A stretch of DNA of 52,167 bases from an uncultured Alphaproteobacteria bacterium (GCA_903889655.1 CAISYL010000048.1:1-52167); one strand, 5' to 3'. Shown: positions 8,874 through 18,050, counted from the first letter of the stretch. Numbers and translations: made by a program. Notes: generated by a model not told the origin, from the sequence alone.

Positions 8874-9704
8874 ATGACGGCGACGGTGCGGAAACTGACG
8901 GCAGGTTGCGGCGCGGAAGTGCTGGGCGTCGATCTCAGGCGGCTGAGCAACAGCGAGATGGAGACGGTGCGCGACGCCTATCGCGACCACGGCGTCATCT
9001 TTTTCCGCGATCAGCAGTTGACGCCGGAGGAGCACATCGCCTTCGCGCGGCGCTGGGGCGAGATCGACATCAACAAGTTCTTTCCGGCGAACGGCCAATA
9101 TCCTGAGATCGCCGAGGTGCGAAAAGAGAAGGAACAGAAGACCAATATCGGCGGTGCATGGCACACGGATCATTCCTACGATCCGACGCCCGCCATGGGC
9201 TCGATCCTCGTCGCGCGCGAATTGCCGGAGGAGGGCGGCGATACGCTGTTCTCGAATATGTATGCCGCCTATGAGGCGCTTTCCGACGGCATGAAGAAGA
9301 CGCTTCAAGGCATGAAGGCCGTGCATTCGAACGCGCTCGCCTTCGGCGCGGCCGGTTTCTACAAGAACAGCGATCAGGCGGGCGGCTTCAAGGGCGAGAG
9401 CCTGATCGGCGAGGCGGTGCATCCGGTCGTCATCACGCATCCCCTGAGCGGCCGAAGGGCGCTCTATGTCAATCCCGCCTTTACGACGCATTTCGAGGGC
9501 TGGAACGCCTTGGACAGCAAGCCGCTGCTCGACTTTCTCTACGCCCATGCGATCAGGCCGGAATTCACATGCCGCTTCCAGTGGCGCGATGGGTCGGTCG
9601 CCTTCTGGGACAATCGCGCGACCTGGCATTACGCGGTCAATGATTATCACGGCGAGCGGCGGTTGCTGCATCGCATCACGATCGGCGGCTGCGCGCTCAA
9701 CTGA
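8874..9704 (+). CDS. TauD/TfdA-family Fe(II)/2-oxoglutarate dioxygenase
   Basis: The 276-residue protein matches the TauD family length. The iron facial triad is visible as H97 and D99 in WHTDHSY and H252 in WHYAVND; Arg residues at 262-267 would bind 2-oxoglutarate. Family members oxidise taurine, alkyl sulfonates, alkyl sulfates, phenoxy acids and related compounds, releasing succinate and CO2. The substrate here is unknown. The start at 8874 is backed by GGGAGGAAAG. It is followed 82 bases later by a second family member, probably co-transcribed, and is divergent from a Crp/Fnr gene. Confidence 0.92.
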   Translation: MTATVRKLTAGCGAEVLGVDLRRLSNSEMETVRDAYRDHGVIFFRDQQLTPEEHIAFARRWGEIDINKFFPANGQYPEIAEVRKEKEQKTNIGGAWHTDHSYDPTPAMGSILVARELPEEGGDTLFSNMYAAYEALSDGMKKTLQGMKAVHSNALAFGAAGFYKNSDQAGGFKGESLIGEAVHPVVITHPLSGRRALYVNPAFTTHFEGWNALDSKPLLDFLYAHAIRPEFTCRFQWRDGSVAFWDNRATWHYAVNDYHGERRLLHRITIGGCALN

Positions 9705-9786
9705 GTCTGTTTTCTCCTCCCTCCCGCCGTGGCAGACTGGCGATACGAGGGAAAAGCCGGACAAACCGGCGAGAGGGAGGAGACCC

Positions 9787-10653
9787 ATGTCGCAAGCGGC
9801 TACGAAGACCAGCATTCATGTGACACCGAACGCCGGCGGCTTCGGCGCCGCGATTGCCGGCGTCGACCTCACGCAGCCGCTCGACGCGGCAACGGTTGCG
9901 GACATTCGCACGGCGTGGCTTGCACATCAGGTCGTCTGGTTTCCCGATCAGCCGCTTTCGCTTGACGATCTCGAGCGCTTCACGCTGGCGATGGGGAGGT
10001 GGGGCCGCACGGATTTCATCAAGCCGCTCGACGGGCACCCGAACGTGCTGGAGCTTCGGCGCGAGCCGGACGAGCGCTCATCCAATTTCGGCGCGGGCTG
10101 GCATTCGGATTATTCGTTTCAGGAGGAGCCGCCGTCCGCGACGCTGCTGCTCTCGAAGATCACGCCGCCGGTCGGCGGCGACACGCTGTTCGCGGATCAG
10201 TATGCCGCCTATGACGATCTTTCCGACGCGATGAAGCGGATGCTCGCGCCCTTGAATGCGGTGCATAGCGCGGCGCTGCCCTATTCGAAGGAAGGTTTCT
10301 ACGCCAATGAGGGTAAGGCACGGTCGATGACGATCGTTCCGTCCGACGAGGCGAAGAAGACCGAGCTTCATCCGGTGGTGCGCACGCATCCCGAGACGGG
10401 GCGCAAATGTCTCTATGTCAATCGCGTCTATACGATCGGTATCGAGGGTATGACGCGGGACGAGGGCGAGGCGCTGATCGGGTTCCTCACGAAGCATTCG
10501 ACGCAGGACAAATATGTCTATCGCCACAAGTGGCAGCCCGACATGCTGACCATGTGGGACAATCGCTGCGTCCAGCATTTCGCCGACGGCGGTTATGACG
10601 GGCATCGGCGGCTGATGTATCGCACGACGACGGCGGGCGACCGGCCGCGGTAG
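9787..10653 (+). CDS. TauD/TfdA-family Fe(II)/2-oxoglutarate dioxygenase
   Basis: The 288-residue paralogue of the preceding gene has triad residues H106 and D108 (WHSDYSF) and H264 (QHFADG), with Arg275 for 2-oxoglutarate. It shares with both other family members in this window a GGDTLF-x3-YAAY-x2-LSD segment, so the three are one subfamily. A GAGGGAGGAGACCC ribosome site supports the start. Tandem duplication followed by divergence (the two are far from identical) suggests different but related substrates. Confidence 0.92.
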   Translation: MSQAATKTSIHVTPNAGGFGAAIAGVDLTQPLDAATVADIRTAWLAHQVVWFPDQPLSLDDLERFTLAMGRWGRTDFIKPLDGHPNVLELRREPDERSSNFGAGWHSDYSFQEEPPSATLLLSKITPPVGGDTLFADQYAAYDDLSDAMKRMLAPLNAVHSAALPYSKEGFYANEGKARSMTIVPSDEAKKTELHPVVRTHPETGRKCLYVNRVYTIGIEGMTRDEGEALIGFLTKHSTQDKYVYRHKWQPDMLTMWDNRCVQHFADGGYDGHRRLMYRTTTAGDRPR

Positions 10654-10659
10654 ATATTA

Positions 10660-10682
10660 CCTCCCTCCTTGAGGGGGAGGGT
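10660..10682. terminator. Imperfect hairpin between convergent genes
   Basis: CCTCCCTCC-TTGA-GGGGGAGGG can fold into a short GC-rich stem between the dioxygenase stop and the convergent transporter stop. Pairing is imperfect and no T run follows, so this is a weak call. Confidence 0.35.
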
Positions 10683-10693
10683 TGGGAGGGGCC

Positions 10694-11599
10694 CTACCTC
10701 GTAAACAGCAGCAACAGAATTCCGCCGATCACGGCGAGAATGCCGATGAGCTCCAGCCGTTCCGTCTTCTCGCGAAAGAGGAAATGCGAAGAGGCGAAGG
10801 TGAAGACGAGTTCGATCTGGCCTAGGGCGCGGACGTAAGCCGCGTTCTCGATGGTCATGGCAGTGAACCAGCCCATCGAGGCGAGAGAACCGGCGACGCC
10901 GACGAGCGAGCTGATCTTCCAGGCGCGCGCGGTGCCGGCAAGTTGCGACGGCTCGCGCCATGCGAGCCAGCCTGTCATCACGACGGTCTGGATGACGAGC
11001 ACGGTGACGAGCGTGAAGGCGGCGGGCATCAGGAAATCCGGACGGCCGAGCGACAGCGACGCCGCGCGATAGGAGACAGCGGCGATGCCGAAGGTGGCGC
11101 CGGAGCCGAGGCCCATCAGCGTCGGTTTCTCGCCGAGCGAGCGCGCGAAATTGCCGAGCGTCAGATGCGACTTCGCGATCGAGATCGCGACCACGCCAGC
11201 GAGGCTGACCAGGATCGCCGCGGCCGCGCCGAGGCTCGGATGATCGCCCAGCACCAGCATGCCGAAGATCGCGGCCTGCACGGTTTCCGTTTTCGAGTAG
11301 GTCGTGCCGACGGCGAAGTTCCGGTACGCAAAGAGCGCGACCAGAAGCGCCGTGCCCCAGACCTGCGCCACGCCGCCGACGAGGCAATAGACGAGGAAGG
11401 TCCAGTTTGGCACCGGGATCGCATAACCGGCGACCGCGTGCAGTCCCCAGAAATAGACGAGCGCGATCGGCAGGCCGAAGGCGAAGCGCACATAGGTGGC
11501 AGCAATGGCCGAGAGGTTGCCAGTCAGTTGCTTCTGCAGCGTCGAGCGCAGGTTCTGCAGAAAGGCGGCGGCAATGGTGAGGGGAATCCAGAGGGGCAT
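10694..11599 (-). CDS. EamA/DMT-type membrane transporter
   Basis: The 301-residue protein has about ten hydrophobic segments in two similar halves, as in drug/metabolite transporters with paired EamA domains; the C-terminus ends RLELIGILAVIGGILLLLFTR in pieces (ELIGILAVIGGILLLL). The start at 11599 (MPLWIPLT) follows AGGA with good spacing. An ATG at 11653 is possible but has no ribosome site and abuts a repeat. It probably exports or imports a small metabolite across the inner membrane. It is convergent with the dioxygenase pair, so a link to their substrate is only a guess. Confidence 0.85.
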   Translation of the reverse strand: MPLWIPLTIAAAFLQNLRSTLQKQLTGNLSAIAATYVRFAFGLPIALVYFWGLHAVAGYAIPVPNWTFLVYCLVGGVAQVWGTALLVALFAYRNFAVGTTYSKTETVQAAIFGMLVLGDHPSLGAAAAILVSLAGVVAISIAKSHLTLGNFARSLGEKPTLMGLGSGATFGIAAVSYRAASLSLGRPDFLMPAAFTLVTVLVIQTVVMTGWLAWREPSQLAGTARAWKISSLVGVAGSLASMGWFTAMTIENAAYVRALGQIELVFTFASSHFLFREKTERLELIGILAVIGGILLLLFTR

Positions 11600-11667
11600 G
11601 ATGTCCTGCGCGGGTTCGGTCCGCGCTTCCACGTCTTCGGCTTGGGGGGCCATAAAGAAAGACGTGG

Positions 11668-11690
11668 ATGGCCGGGTCAAGCCCGGCCAT
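11668..11690. repeat. Palindromic intergenic repeat (GGCCGGG...CCCGGCC)
   Basis: ATGGCCGGG-TCAAG-CCCGGCCAT is a perfect 9-base inverted repeat with a 5-base loop, between two parallel minus-strand genes. The sequence GGGTCAAGCCCGG is a well-known intergenic repeat type in alphaproteobacterial genomes. Confidence 0.6.
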
Positions 11691-11739
11691 GACGTTTAAA
11701 GATGAGCGTGCCCGGTGTGCCGCACATTGATTCCGGAAA

Positions 11740-12981
11740 TCAATCCTCGATGGCGGCGTAAACGAGTTGCTGCATCTGCGGACGGAGCGGGTAGGTCGAG
11801 GACGGCATCAACTGCGTCATCAGGATCGCGACGAGTTCTTCTTCCGGGTCGATCCAGAAATAGGTCGAGGCGGCGCCGCCCCAGGAGTAGTTGCCGACTG
11901 AGCCGATCGATTGCGCTTCCGCCGGATCGAGGATCACCTGAAATCCGAGGCCGAAGCCCGCGCCTTCGGCGGCGAGTTCGCCGAAGCTCGACAGGCTCAT
12001 CTCCTTCATCGTGCGTCCGCCGGGAAGGTGGTTCGCGCGCATGAATTCGAGCGTCTTGCGCGAGATCAGACGCGTACCTTCGAGTTCGCCGCCATTGAGG
12101 CACATCTGGCAGAAGCGCCAGTAGTCCGTCATGGTCGAGACGAGGCCGCCGCCGCCGGAGAGGAACGGGTTCGGCCGTACATAGGTGCTCGCTTCGCCGC
12201 TCGGATCGACCAGGCGCGTTTCGCGCGTCAGCGCATTCTTTTCGTAATTCGCGGTGAAGCGATGGAGCTTTTCCTTCGGAACGGCGAAGCCCGTATCGAC
12301 CATGCCGAGCGGCGCGAAGATGCGCGCTTCGAGGAATTCGTCGAGCGGGCGGCCGGACAGCACCTCGACGAGATAGCCGCAGACATCGGTCGCGACGGAG
12401 TAGTTCCAGGCTTCGCCCGGCGAGAAGAGCAGCGGAATATCGGCGAGCTTCGCCACCATCTCCTTCAGCGTCATGCCATTGGTCGCAGCGCCGCCGATGC
12501 CGGCATGACGATACAAGCGGTCGATGGGGTGCTGGTTCATGAAGCCGTAGGTGAGGCCGGAGGTATGGGTCAGGAGATCGCGGATCGTCATCGGCCGCGC
12601 CGGCTCCTTCGTCGCCCATGCGGCGTTGGTTCCGCCGGCCCAGACGCGGAGCTTCTTGAATTCGGGGATATAGCGCGAGACTTCGTGATTGAGCTGGAAG
12701 TGGCCTTCCTCGAAAAGCATCATCAGCGCGAGGCTGGTGATCGGCTTCGACATCGAGTAGATGCGGAAAATGGAATCGCGTTCCATCGGTTTTCCGAGTT
12801 CGCGGTCGCGCTGGCCGATGCTTTCGAAATGCACGATCTTTCCGCGGCGCGACACGAGCGTCGAGAGACCGGCAAGCTTTCCCTTCTCGACATAGGCGCC
12901 GAAATAATCGGGAATGGCGGCGAGGCGCGCCGCGCTCATGCCGACATCCTCAGGTCTTGCGATTTTCGTGACGACGTTCAT
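11740..12981 (-). CDS. Serine hydrolase of the beta-lactamase/esterase EstB fold
   Basis: The 413-residue protein has the class C beta-lactamase-related layout: nucleophile motif S76-M-S-K79 (IYSMSKP), conserved DLLTHTSGLTYG (135-146), the catalytic Tyr in WNYSVATD (Tyr194) and a late SWGGAAST stretch in place of KTG. Proteins of this group are mostly carboxylesterases or transesterases rather than antibiotic-resistance enzymes. No signal peptide is seen, so it is likely cytoplasmic. It begins close to a small unknown gene and could share its transcript. Confidence 0.9.
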   Translation of the reverse strand: MNVVTKIARPEDVGMSAARLAAIPDYFGAYVEKGKLAGLSTLVSRRGKIVHFESIGQRDRELGKPMERDSIFRIYSMSKPITSLALMMLFEEGHFQLNHEVSRYIPEFKKLRVWAGGTNAAWATKEPARPMTIRDLLTHTSGLTYGFMNQHPIDRLYRHAGIGGAATNGMTLKEMVAKLADIPLLFSPGEAWNYSVATDVCGYLVEVLSGRPLDEFLEARIFAPLGMVDTGFAVPKEKLHRFTANYEKNALTRETRLVDPSGEASTYVRPNPFLSGGGGLVSTMTDYWRFCQMCLNGGELEGTRLISRKTLEFMRANHLPGGRTMKEMSLSSFGELAAEGAGFGLGFQVILDPAEAQSIGSVGNYSWGGAASTYFWIDPEEELVAILMTQLMPSSTYPLRPQMQQLVYAAIED

Positions 12982-13040
12982 TTCGCTATCTCCCCGTTTT
13001 GAATTTTATCGCCTGGGCCGTTTGATCCGGCCCTTGTCAT

Positions 13041-13334
13041 TCAGGATGGTGGGCGGTCCGTGAGCTGTTTCAGCAGGTCTTCGGGCCGGCGCGCCCTGGC
13101 GGCGACGACGCCGGTCGTTTCCGTGCCGAGGTCGATCGCTTCCCAGCCTTCGCTCGTTTTTCTCAGGCGGTAGCTTGGACGCATATGGCCGCATCGCACA
13201 AGATAGGGCGCGACGGCGTTCTGCTTGTTTTTGCGGAATTCGAGATCGAAAGGAGAGCCTTCCGCCGCGGATTTCAATCTGCGGCGGTCATGTTCGGTCA
13301 CGAGGTCGCTCGGAAACCGGACGATGCTTCCCAC
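13041..13334 (-). CDS. Small protein of unknown function
   Basis: The most likely start is a GTG at 13334 with GGGAGAG upstream, giving 97 residues beginning GSIVRFPSDLV. The product is rich in Arg and charged residues and predicted to be soluble; I recognise no domain. The segment GWEAIDLGTETTGVVAAR suggests a small beta structure. It lies between two serine hydrolase genes on the same strand. Confidence 0.6.
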   Translation of the reverse strand: MGSIVRFPSDLVTEHDRRRLKSAAEGSPFDLEFRKNKQNAVAPYLVRCGHMRPSYRLRKTSEGWEAIDLGTETTGVVAARARRPEDLLKQLTDRPPS

Positions 13335-13399
13335 GTTTCTCTCCCGAGGAGATGAGGACGCGGGCAGTCTAGCGCCTGTCGGGGCCGCGCCCAAGAGGG

Positions 13400-14443
13400 T
13401 CAGCGGAAGCAGTTTGCGATATCGCCGAGCCAGCGCTTGACGTTTTCCTTCGAGGGGATCGGCGTCTTGCCGTGCCGCACGAGAATGAGGTCGAGATCGG
13501 GAACGACGACCGTGTATTGCCCGTCATAACCGATGGCGGAAAAGGAGCCGGGGCCGGCGAGGCCGATCCACCAATGCGCGCCATAGGGCGCATCCGGCGT
13601 CGAGGGCTGTTGCCAGGTCGGCGTGCGGGCGTAGTCGACCCAACCTTCGGGCAGGATGCGCCGCCCATCCCAGACGCCGCCGCGCGCATAGAGAAGGCCG
13701 AAGCGCGCGAAGTCGCGCGGCGTCGCGAAACAGAAGGTCGAACCGATGAAGGTTCCGGCCTTGTCGCATTTGGGTTTGGCGCTCTTCATGCCGATCGGAT
13801 CGAAGAGGCGCTCGCGCATGAAAGCGATGAAGTCGGGGCCATAGGCGTTGGCGGCACGCGCCGCGCAGCGGCTGACGATGTTGCTGGTCCCGCTGGCATA
13901 GGCAAAGAAGCTGCCTGGCGCATGTTCGAGCGGGAAGGAGGCGGCGAAATGCGCGACGTCGTCCTTGCCCCTGCCCCAGAGCATTTCGATGACGTCGGAC
14001 GGGTTCTCCGGCGAATAGTCCTCGTTGAAGGCAAGGCCGCTCGACATGCGCAACAACAGGTCGAGCGTGATCGCGCCGCGCGGGTCGCCAGGCGCCTCGT
14101 GCCATTCGGGAACGTCGGCAGACGCATGAATGTCGATCTTGCCGTCGCCGACGAGAATGCCGATCAGCGCCTGGGTGATGCTCTTTGCCTTCGACCATGA
14201 GGGGCAGGTGACATCGGGGCCGAACTCCGCGCCGTAGCGTTCATGGACGAGGCGGCCCTTGTGGATGGCGACGAAGGCGTCCGTCTGGCCGAGATCGCCG
14301 GGCTCGGATCTCGTGAAGGCGCGGTCGAGCAGCGCGTCGAAGCGCGCGCGGTCCATATGCGCCGGCAAATCTCCCATCGGCCATTCGAGGGTCGGCCAGG
14401 GCGTGCCTGCGGGTTGCGGAGCGAGCGGCGGCAGGGCGTTCAT
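13400..14443 (-). CDS. Serine hydrolase, beta-lactamase-related fold
   Basis: The 347-residue protein has the nucleophile motif S82-W-S-K85 (CPSWSKAKS), a DLLLRMSSGL helix, a YASGTSN motif supplying the likely Tyr, and a late SAIGYDGQY segment. It belongs to the same superfamily as the gene at 11740 but is clearly a different subgroup. Such proteins include 6-aminohexanoate-dimer hydrolase-like amidases and esterases. The ATG at 14443 begins MNALPPL; an in-frame upstream extension to 14497 is possible. Its promoter faces that of the 14610 gene. Confidence 0.88.
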   Translation of the reverse strand: MNALPPLAPQPAGTPWPTLEWPMGDLPAHMDRARFDALLDRAFTRSEPGDLGQTDAFVAIHKGRLVHERYGAEFGPDVTCPSWSKAKSITQALIGILVGDGKIDIHASADVPEWHEAPGDPRGAITLDLLLRMSSGLAFNEDYSPENPSDVIEMLWGRGKDDVAHFAASFPLEHAPGSFFAYASGTSNIVSRCAARAANAYGPDFIAFMRERLFDPIGMKSAKPKCDKAGTFIGSTFCFATPRDFARFGLLYARGGVWDGRRILPEGWVDYARTPTWQQPSTPDAPYGAHWWIGLAGPGSFSAIGYDGQYTVVVPDLDLILVRHGKTPIPSKENVKRWLGDIANCFR

Positions 14444-14609
14444 GAGAAATCCATTGAAATCGGGCGGCCGGGGGAAATCGTGTGGTCGGGTTTGCAACTT
14501 GCCGCGCGCATTTACCGGGAAACAAGTGTTTTTTTAATATCCGCGAAAGGAATGTTGACAATACTTAACGTGCCGGGATTACGGCAATGGTAACAGTCGA
14601 GTGCATAAT

Positions 14610-14957
14610 ATGGTCGGTCAGATCACTTACCCGCCAGCACAGATCACGAGCACGACGGCCTCGTCGAGCGTGCTGGAAACACCCGCTTCGCCTCCGCAGG
14701 GCGGCGCGGACAATGCGAAAAACACGATCGAGCAGCTCAAGACGCGGTTGCAGGCGGTCGTGTCGGACAATCCCGCGGCCGCATCGCGCATCGCGGGTGA
14801 AATCGACAATGCCGCGAGAGAATATCGCGCGGCGGGCGGCACCGGTCCCATTCCCGGCGTGCCGGCGCAGGTTTCGCGCCTGCGCCATCAGTCGGCCGAA
14901 GACGGGTCCGATATTTCGCAACGGCAGAACGGCGCTCAACTCGACATCAAGGTCTAG
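14610..14957 (+). CDS. Small Ala/Gln-rich protein of unknown function
   Basis: The 115-residue product starts MVGQITYPPAQ; a GTG three codons earlier is an alternative, and no clear ribosome site is visible for either. A Ser/Thr/Pro-rich N-terminus is followed by one helical region (TIEQLKTRLQAVVSDNPAAASRIAGEIDNAA in pieces) and a polar tail. It has no signal peptide or membrane span. A TTGACA at 14555-14560 could be a -35 element. The family is unknown. Confidence 0.55.
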   Translation: MVGQITYPPAQITSTTASSSVLETPASPPQGGADNAKNTIEQLKTRLQAVVSDNPAAASRIAGEIDNAAREYRAAGGTGPIPGVPAQVSRLRHQSAEDGSDISQRQNGAQLDIKV

Positions 14958-15070
14958 CGAGCGATCCGGGCCGATCTTTGGCGTTCTTTTTGGCGCGCTG
15001 ACAACGGTATCCGTTGTGCTCGGCGCGCGAGCGGCTATCCTCAACCCAAGAAAATCATGGGGAGGACAGG

Positions 15071-17038
15071 ATGGCGTTGCCGCGGCTGCAGATCGAGGGC
15101 GAGTGGTTCGAGGGTGAGGACGGCCGGACGCATATTCTGCGCGGCGTCAATCTCGGCGGCGACTGCAAGGTGCCCTTCACGCCGAACGGTCACACCAACA
15201 TCCCCACCGATTTTTCGGATCACCGCACGGTCTCTTTCGTCGGGCGTCCGTTTCCGCTGGCGGAAGCGCATGAACATTTCGGCCGGCTGAAGGCATGGGG
15301 TTTCAATTGCCTGCGTCTGCTGACGACGTGGGAGGCGGTCGAGCACGAGGGTCCGGGCAAGTATGACGAGGCCTATCTCGATTATTTCGCCGCGCTCTGC
15401 CGCATGGCCGACGAATACGGAATGTATGTGTTCGTCGATTTCCATCAGGACGTCTGGAGCCGGATGACCGGCGGCGACGGCGCGCCGGGCTGGCTCTTCG
15501 AAGCGGTGGGGCTCGACTTCACGAAGTTCCATGCGGCGGGCGCCGCCCATGTGATGCAGTACAAATACGACTTCGCGCGCGGCGGGCGGCAGGAAGACCG
15601 CTATCCGACCATGACCTGGTCGCAGAACTACCGTTACCCGGCGAATGCGCTGATGTGGACGTTCTTCTTCGCCGGGAAAGCCTTCTGCCCGGAGTTCACA
15701 GTCGACGGGCGCAACGTGCAGGATTTCCTGCAGGATCATTATCTCGGCGCGATGGAAGCGGTGGCGCGGCGGCTGACGGGATTGCCGAACGTCATCGGCT
15801 TCGACTCGCTCAACGAGCCGGGCTCGGGCTATGTCGGAAAGCATCTGAGCTATCGCCATGTTGCCAAGAGCGAGATCGATCCCTCGAACCCCAATCCGGG
15901 GCTCGCCTGGTCGCCGCTCGACGGGCTCGCCGTCGCGCGCGGGCTCACGCGCAGTATTCCCGACCTCAAGGTCGATCCGGCGCAGATGAAAGTTCTGCCG
16001 ACGGGAGAGGTACGCGTCAACGAGGCGCGCGTACCGATCTGGCTGAAGGGCGCCGAATGCCCGTTCGAGCGCGCGGGCGCCTATCGCATGAAGGGCGACG
16101 ATATCGAAGCGGTCGACGAATTCTTCTTTCTGAAGCAGGGCGGCCGCACCGTCACCATGGAACGCGATTTCATGGGGCCGTTCTTCCAGCGTGTCGCGCA
16201 GCGCATCCGCGCCATCGATCCGGACTGGCTGCTCTTTGCCGAACTCGATCCGGGCGAGGGACTTGCGCATGGTTTCCCGAAGGACACGCCGCGCGGGACC
16301 GTCAATGCGAGCCACTGGTACGACATCGTCACGCTGGCGACGAAGCAGTTCAACTATCCGCGCTGGTTCAATCCGTTTTCGGGCCGTGTGCTGGAAGGCC
16401 CCGATGCGATCGAGGGCGCCTATACGCGCCAGCTCGGCTTCATCAAGGAAAATGCGAAGACGCTGAACGACGGCACCGGCGCGCCGACGCTGATCGGCGA
16501 ATTCGGCATTCCCTTCGATCTCGACAAGGCGGCGGCCTACAAGGCCTGGGCCGCGGGCGATCACGGCCCGAAGCCCTGGGAAAACCACGTCGTCGCGCTC
16601 GACCTCATGTACAACGCGATGGATGCGCTGCTCATCAATTCGACGCAGTGGAATTATACGGCCTCGAACCGCAACGATCAGGCGGTGGGCGACGGCTGGA
16701 ACCAGGAAGACCTGTCGATCTATTCGGCCGACCAGCGCATCTCGAACGAGATCGACAGCGGCGGCCGCGCGCTCGAAGGCTTCGTCAGGCCCTATGCACG
16801 CACCACGGCGGGCCGGCCGCTCAAGATGAAGTTCAAGCGCGAGACCGGCGCCTTCCGATACGTCTATGAAGCGACGCGCGAGGGCGAGACGGAAATCTTC
16901 GTGCCGCGGCTTCAATATCCGAACGGCTTCACGGTGGAGGTCGAGGGCGGCACGGCGGTGCGCGACGACGCGAACCAGTCGGTGCGGGTGCGGGCGGATT
17001 TGCCGGGCAAGGTGGGCGTCAGCATTTCGCTGACCTGA
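15071..17038 (+). CDS. GH5-family glycosidase, endoglycoceramidase/steryl-glucosidase-like
   Basis: The 655-residue cytoplasmic protein has a (beta/alpha)8 GH5 domain: RLLTTWEAVE (82-91), VDFHQDVWSRM (122-132), the acid/base E249 in SLNEPGSGY, HWYD (415-418) and the nucleophile E477 in LIGEFGIP. A C-terminal beta-sandwich follows from about residue 560. The overall plan, including the long insertion between the two catalytic Glu residues, matches the group of endoglycoceramidase-related and fungal steryl-glucosidase enzymes. It lacks a secretion signal. It probably cleaves beta-glucosides of a lipid or sterol-like aglycone. A GGAGGACAGG ribosome site fixes the start. Confidence 0.85.
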   Translation: MALPRLQIEGEWFEGEDGRTHILRGVNLGGDCKVPFTPNGHTNIPTDFSDHRTVSFVGRPFPLAEAHEHFGRLKAWGFNCLRLLTTWEAVEHEGPGKYDEAYLDYFAALCRMADEYGMYVFVDFHQDVWSRMTGGDGAPGWLFEAVGLDFTKFHAAGAAHVMQYKYDFARGGRQEDRYPTMTWSQNYRYPANALMWTFFFAGKAFCPEFTVDGRNVQDFLQDHYLGAMEAVARRLTGLPNVIGFDSLNEPGSGYVGKHLSYRHVAKSEIDPSNPNPGLAWSPLDGLAVARGLTRSIPDLKVDPAQMKVLPTGEVRVNEARVPIWLKGAECPFERAGAYRMKGDDIEAVDEFFFLKQGGRTVTMERDFMGPFFQRVAQRIRAIDPDWLLFAELDPGEGLAHGFPKDTPRGTVNASHWYDIVTLATKQFNYPRWFNPFSGRVLEGPDAIEGAYTRQLGFIKENAKTLNDGTGAPTLIGEFGIPFDLDKAAAYKAWAAGDHGPKPWENHVVALDLMYNAMDALLINSTQWNYTASNRNDQAVGDGWNQEDLSIYSADQRISNEIDSGGRALEGFVRPYARTTAGRPLKMKFKRETGAFRYVYEATREGETEIFVPRLQYPNGFTVEVEGGTAVRDDANQSVRVRADLPGKVGVSISLT

Positions 17039-17090
17039 CCGTCGCGGCGCTCGCCATGACGGACGTGAGACGGGGATAAGTTCTTCGCGA

Positions 17091-17116
17091 TAAAATTCGC
17101 CTGCGGATGAATTTTA
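17091..17116. terminator. AT-rich hairpin between convergent genes
   Basis: TAAAATTC-N10-GAATTTTA is an eight-base perfect inverted repeat between the converging GH5 and IclR genes. It could act on either strand. The stem is weak, so the call is tentative. Confidence 0.4.
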
Positions 17117-17172
17117 CGTCTTGACCAGCGTGACGCTGCTTCCCATCTATCCGGTTATATCTGGAGCTACGC

Positions 17173-17934
17173 CTACACCTCCAGGGCGGCCGTGATGGCG
17201 GCGGCAACGGCCGTCATGGGCGCCAGGTAGCGGTGGGCGGCCTCTTCTTCGGTGAGGGCAGAGCCGAAATAGCGCATCGTCATGGCGGCGATGACCTGAT
17301 GGCCCTGCATGACCGGAATGGCGAGGCCCATGGCGGGATCGCCGGGCATGGGCGCATTCGAGGCGTAGCCCTGCTTGCGGATGCCGGCGAGGAGGCGCGT
17401 AACGGCCTTGTCGTCCTTTGCGAGCAAATTCATCCGCGCCTTGGAACTTCGCAATATGGCGAGGATCGTCTCGCGTTCGGCTTCCGGACAGAAGGCGAGA
17501 TAGGCGCGGCCGAGGGCCGAGAGCAGCATCGGCAGACGCACGTCGAGATAGTCCGGATCGGTCGAGAGCGGACTCTTGTGACGCGTTCCCGCGCGCACGA
17601 TCATCGCGTCGCCATCGAAGGTTGCGAGTGCGACCGGCCATTTGTGCTCGGCGGTGAAGGCATGGAGGATCGGCCGAGCGATTTCGACGACGCGATCGGA
17701 ATGCCGGAAACCGTCGGCGAGACGCAGCACGCGTTCGGTGAGGCTGTAGCCGGCGCGGCGGGACACGCGGCGCACATATTTGCCGGCGATCAGGGTTTCG
17801 AGCAGGCGGACGAGCGTGGGTTTCGGCAGGCCCGTCAGCTCGTGCAGATTTTCGAGCGTCGTCACCGTCCGATGGTTCAACGCTTCGAGAATCTGGAGCG
17901 TCCGGAGGACGGGTTGCACGGGTCCGCTGGTCAT
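17173..17934 (-). CDS. IclR-family transcriptional regulator
   Basis: The 253-residue protein has an N-terminal winged helix (about 5-65, VLRTLQILEALNHR and GLPKPTLVRLLETL) and a C-terminal GAF-like IclR effector domain (about 85-250, LLSALGRAYLAF and MGLAIPVM). IclR proteins respond to small aromatic or aliphatic acids. It is divergent from the third TauD-like gene, with a 13-base dyad between them, so it is likely the regulator of that operon. Confidence 0.93.
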   Translation of the reverse strand: MTSGPVQPVLRTLQILEALNHRTVTTLENLHELTGLPKPTLVRLLETLIAGKYVRRVSRRAGYSLTERVLRLADGFRHSDRVVEIARPILHAFTAEHKWPVALATFDGDAMIVRAGTRHKSPLSTDPDYLDVRLPMLLSALGRAYLAFCPEAERETILAILRSSKARMNLLAKDDKAVTRLLAGIRKQGYASNAPMPGDPAMGLAIPVMQGHQVIAAMTMRYFGSALTEEEAAHRYLAPMTAVAAAITAALEV

Positions 17935-17947
17935 GGCCGATCATAAG

Positions 17948-17960
17948 TCCGTAATGCGGA
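17948..17960. promoter_or_regulatory. Candidate IclR operator
   Basis: TCCGTAATGCGGA is a near-perfect 13-base palindrome (TCCGnAnTnCGGA) 14 bases upstream of the IclR start codon, in the divergent gap with the dioxygenase operon. IclR proteins commonly bind dyads of this size. The assignment is by position. Confidence 0.5.
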
Positions 17961-18050
17961 ATTATCAAACTTTCGATGCGTGGCTTCGATCCGGACGGGT
18001 CTAGCTTGCCGGAACGGGCGGGGAGGCCCGGGCCTCGGGAGGAGGACATC

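Noticed and set aside
8784-9815. An upstream extension of the Crp/Fnr gene to 580 codons
   Set aside because: The extension runs antisense through the first TauD-like gene and has no Crp-family sequence; the normal family length starts at 8783.
11740-14443. Beta-lactamase-fold genes considered as antibiotic resistance genes
   Set aside because: Both have SxxK but lack a KTG box and secretion signals, and resemble esterase or amidase subgroups rather than resistance enzymes.
15041-16915. A 624-codon open frame on the minus strand
   Set aside because: It is antisense to the GH5 gene, whose catalytic residues are intact. No domain is seen in the minus-strand translation.
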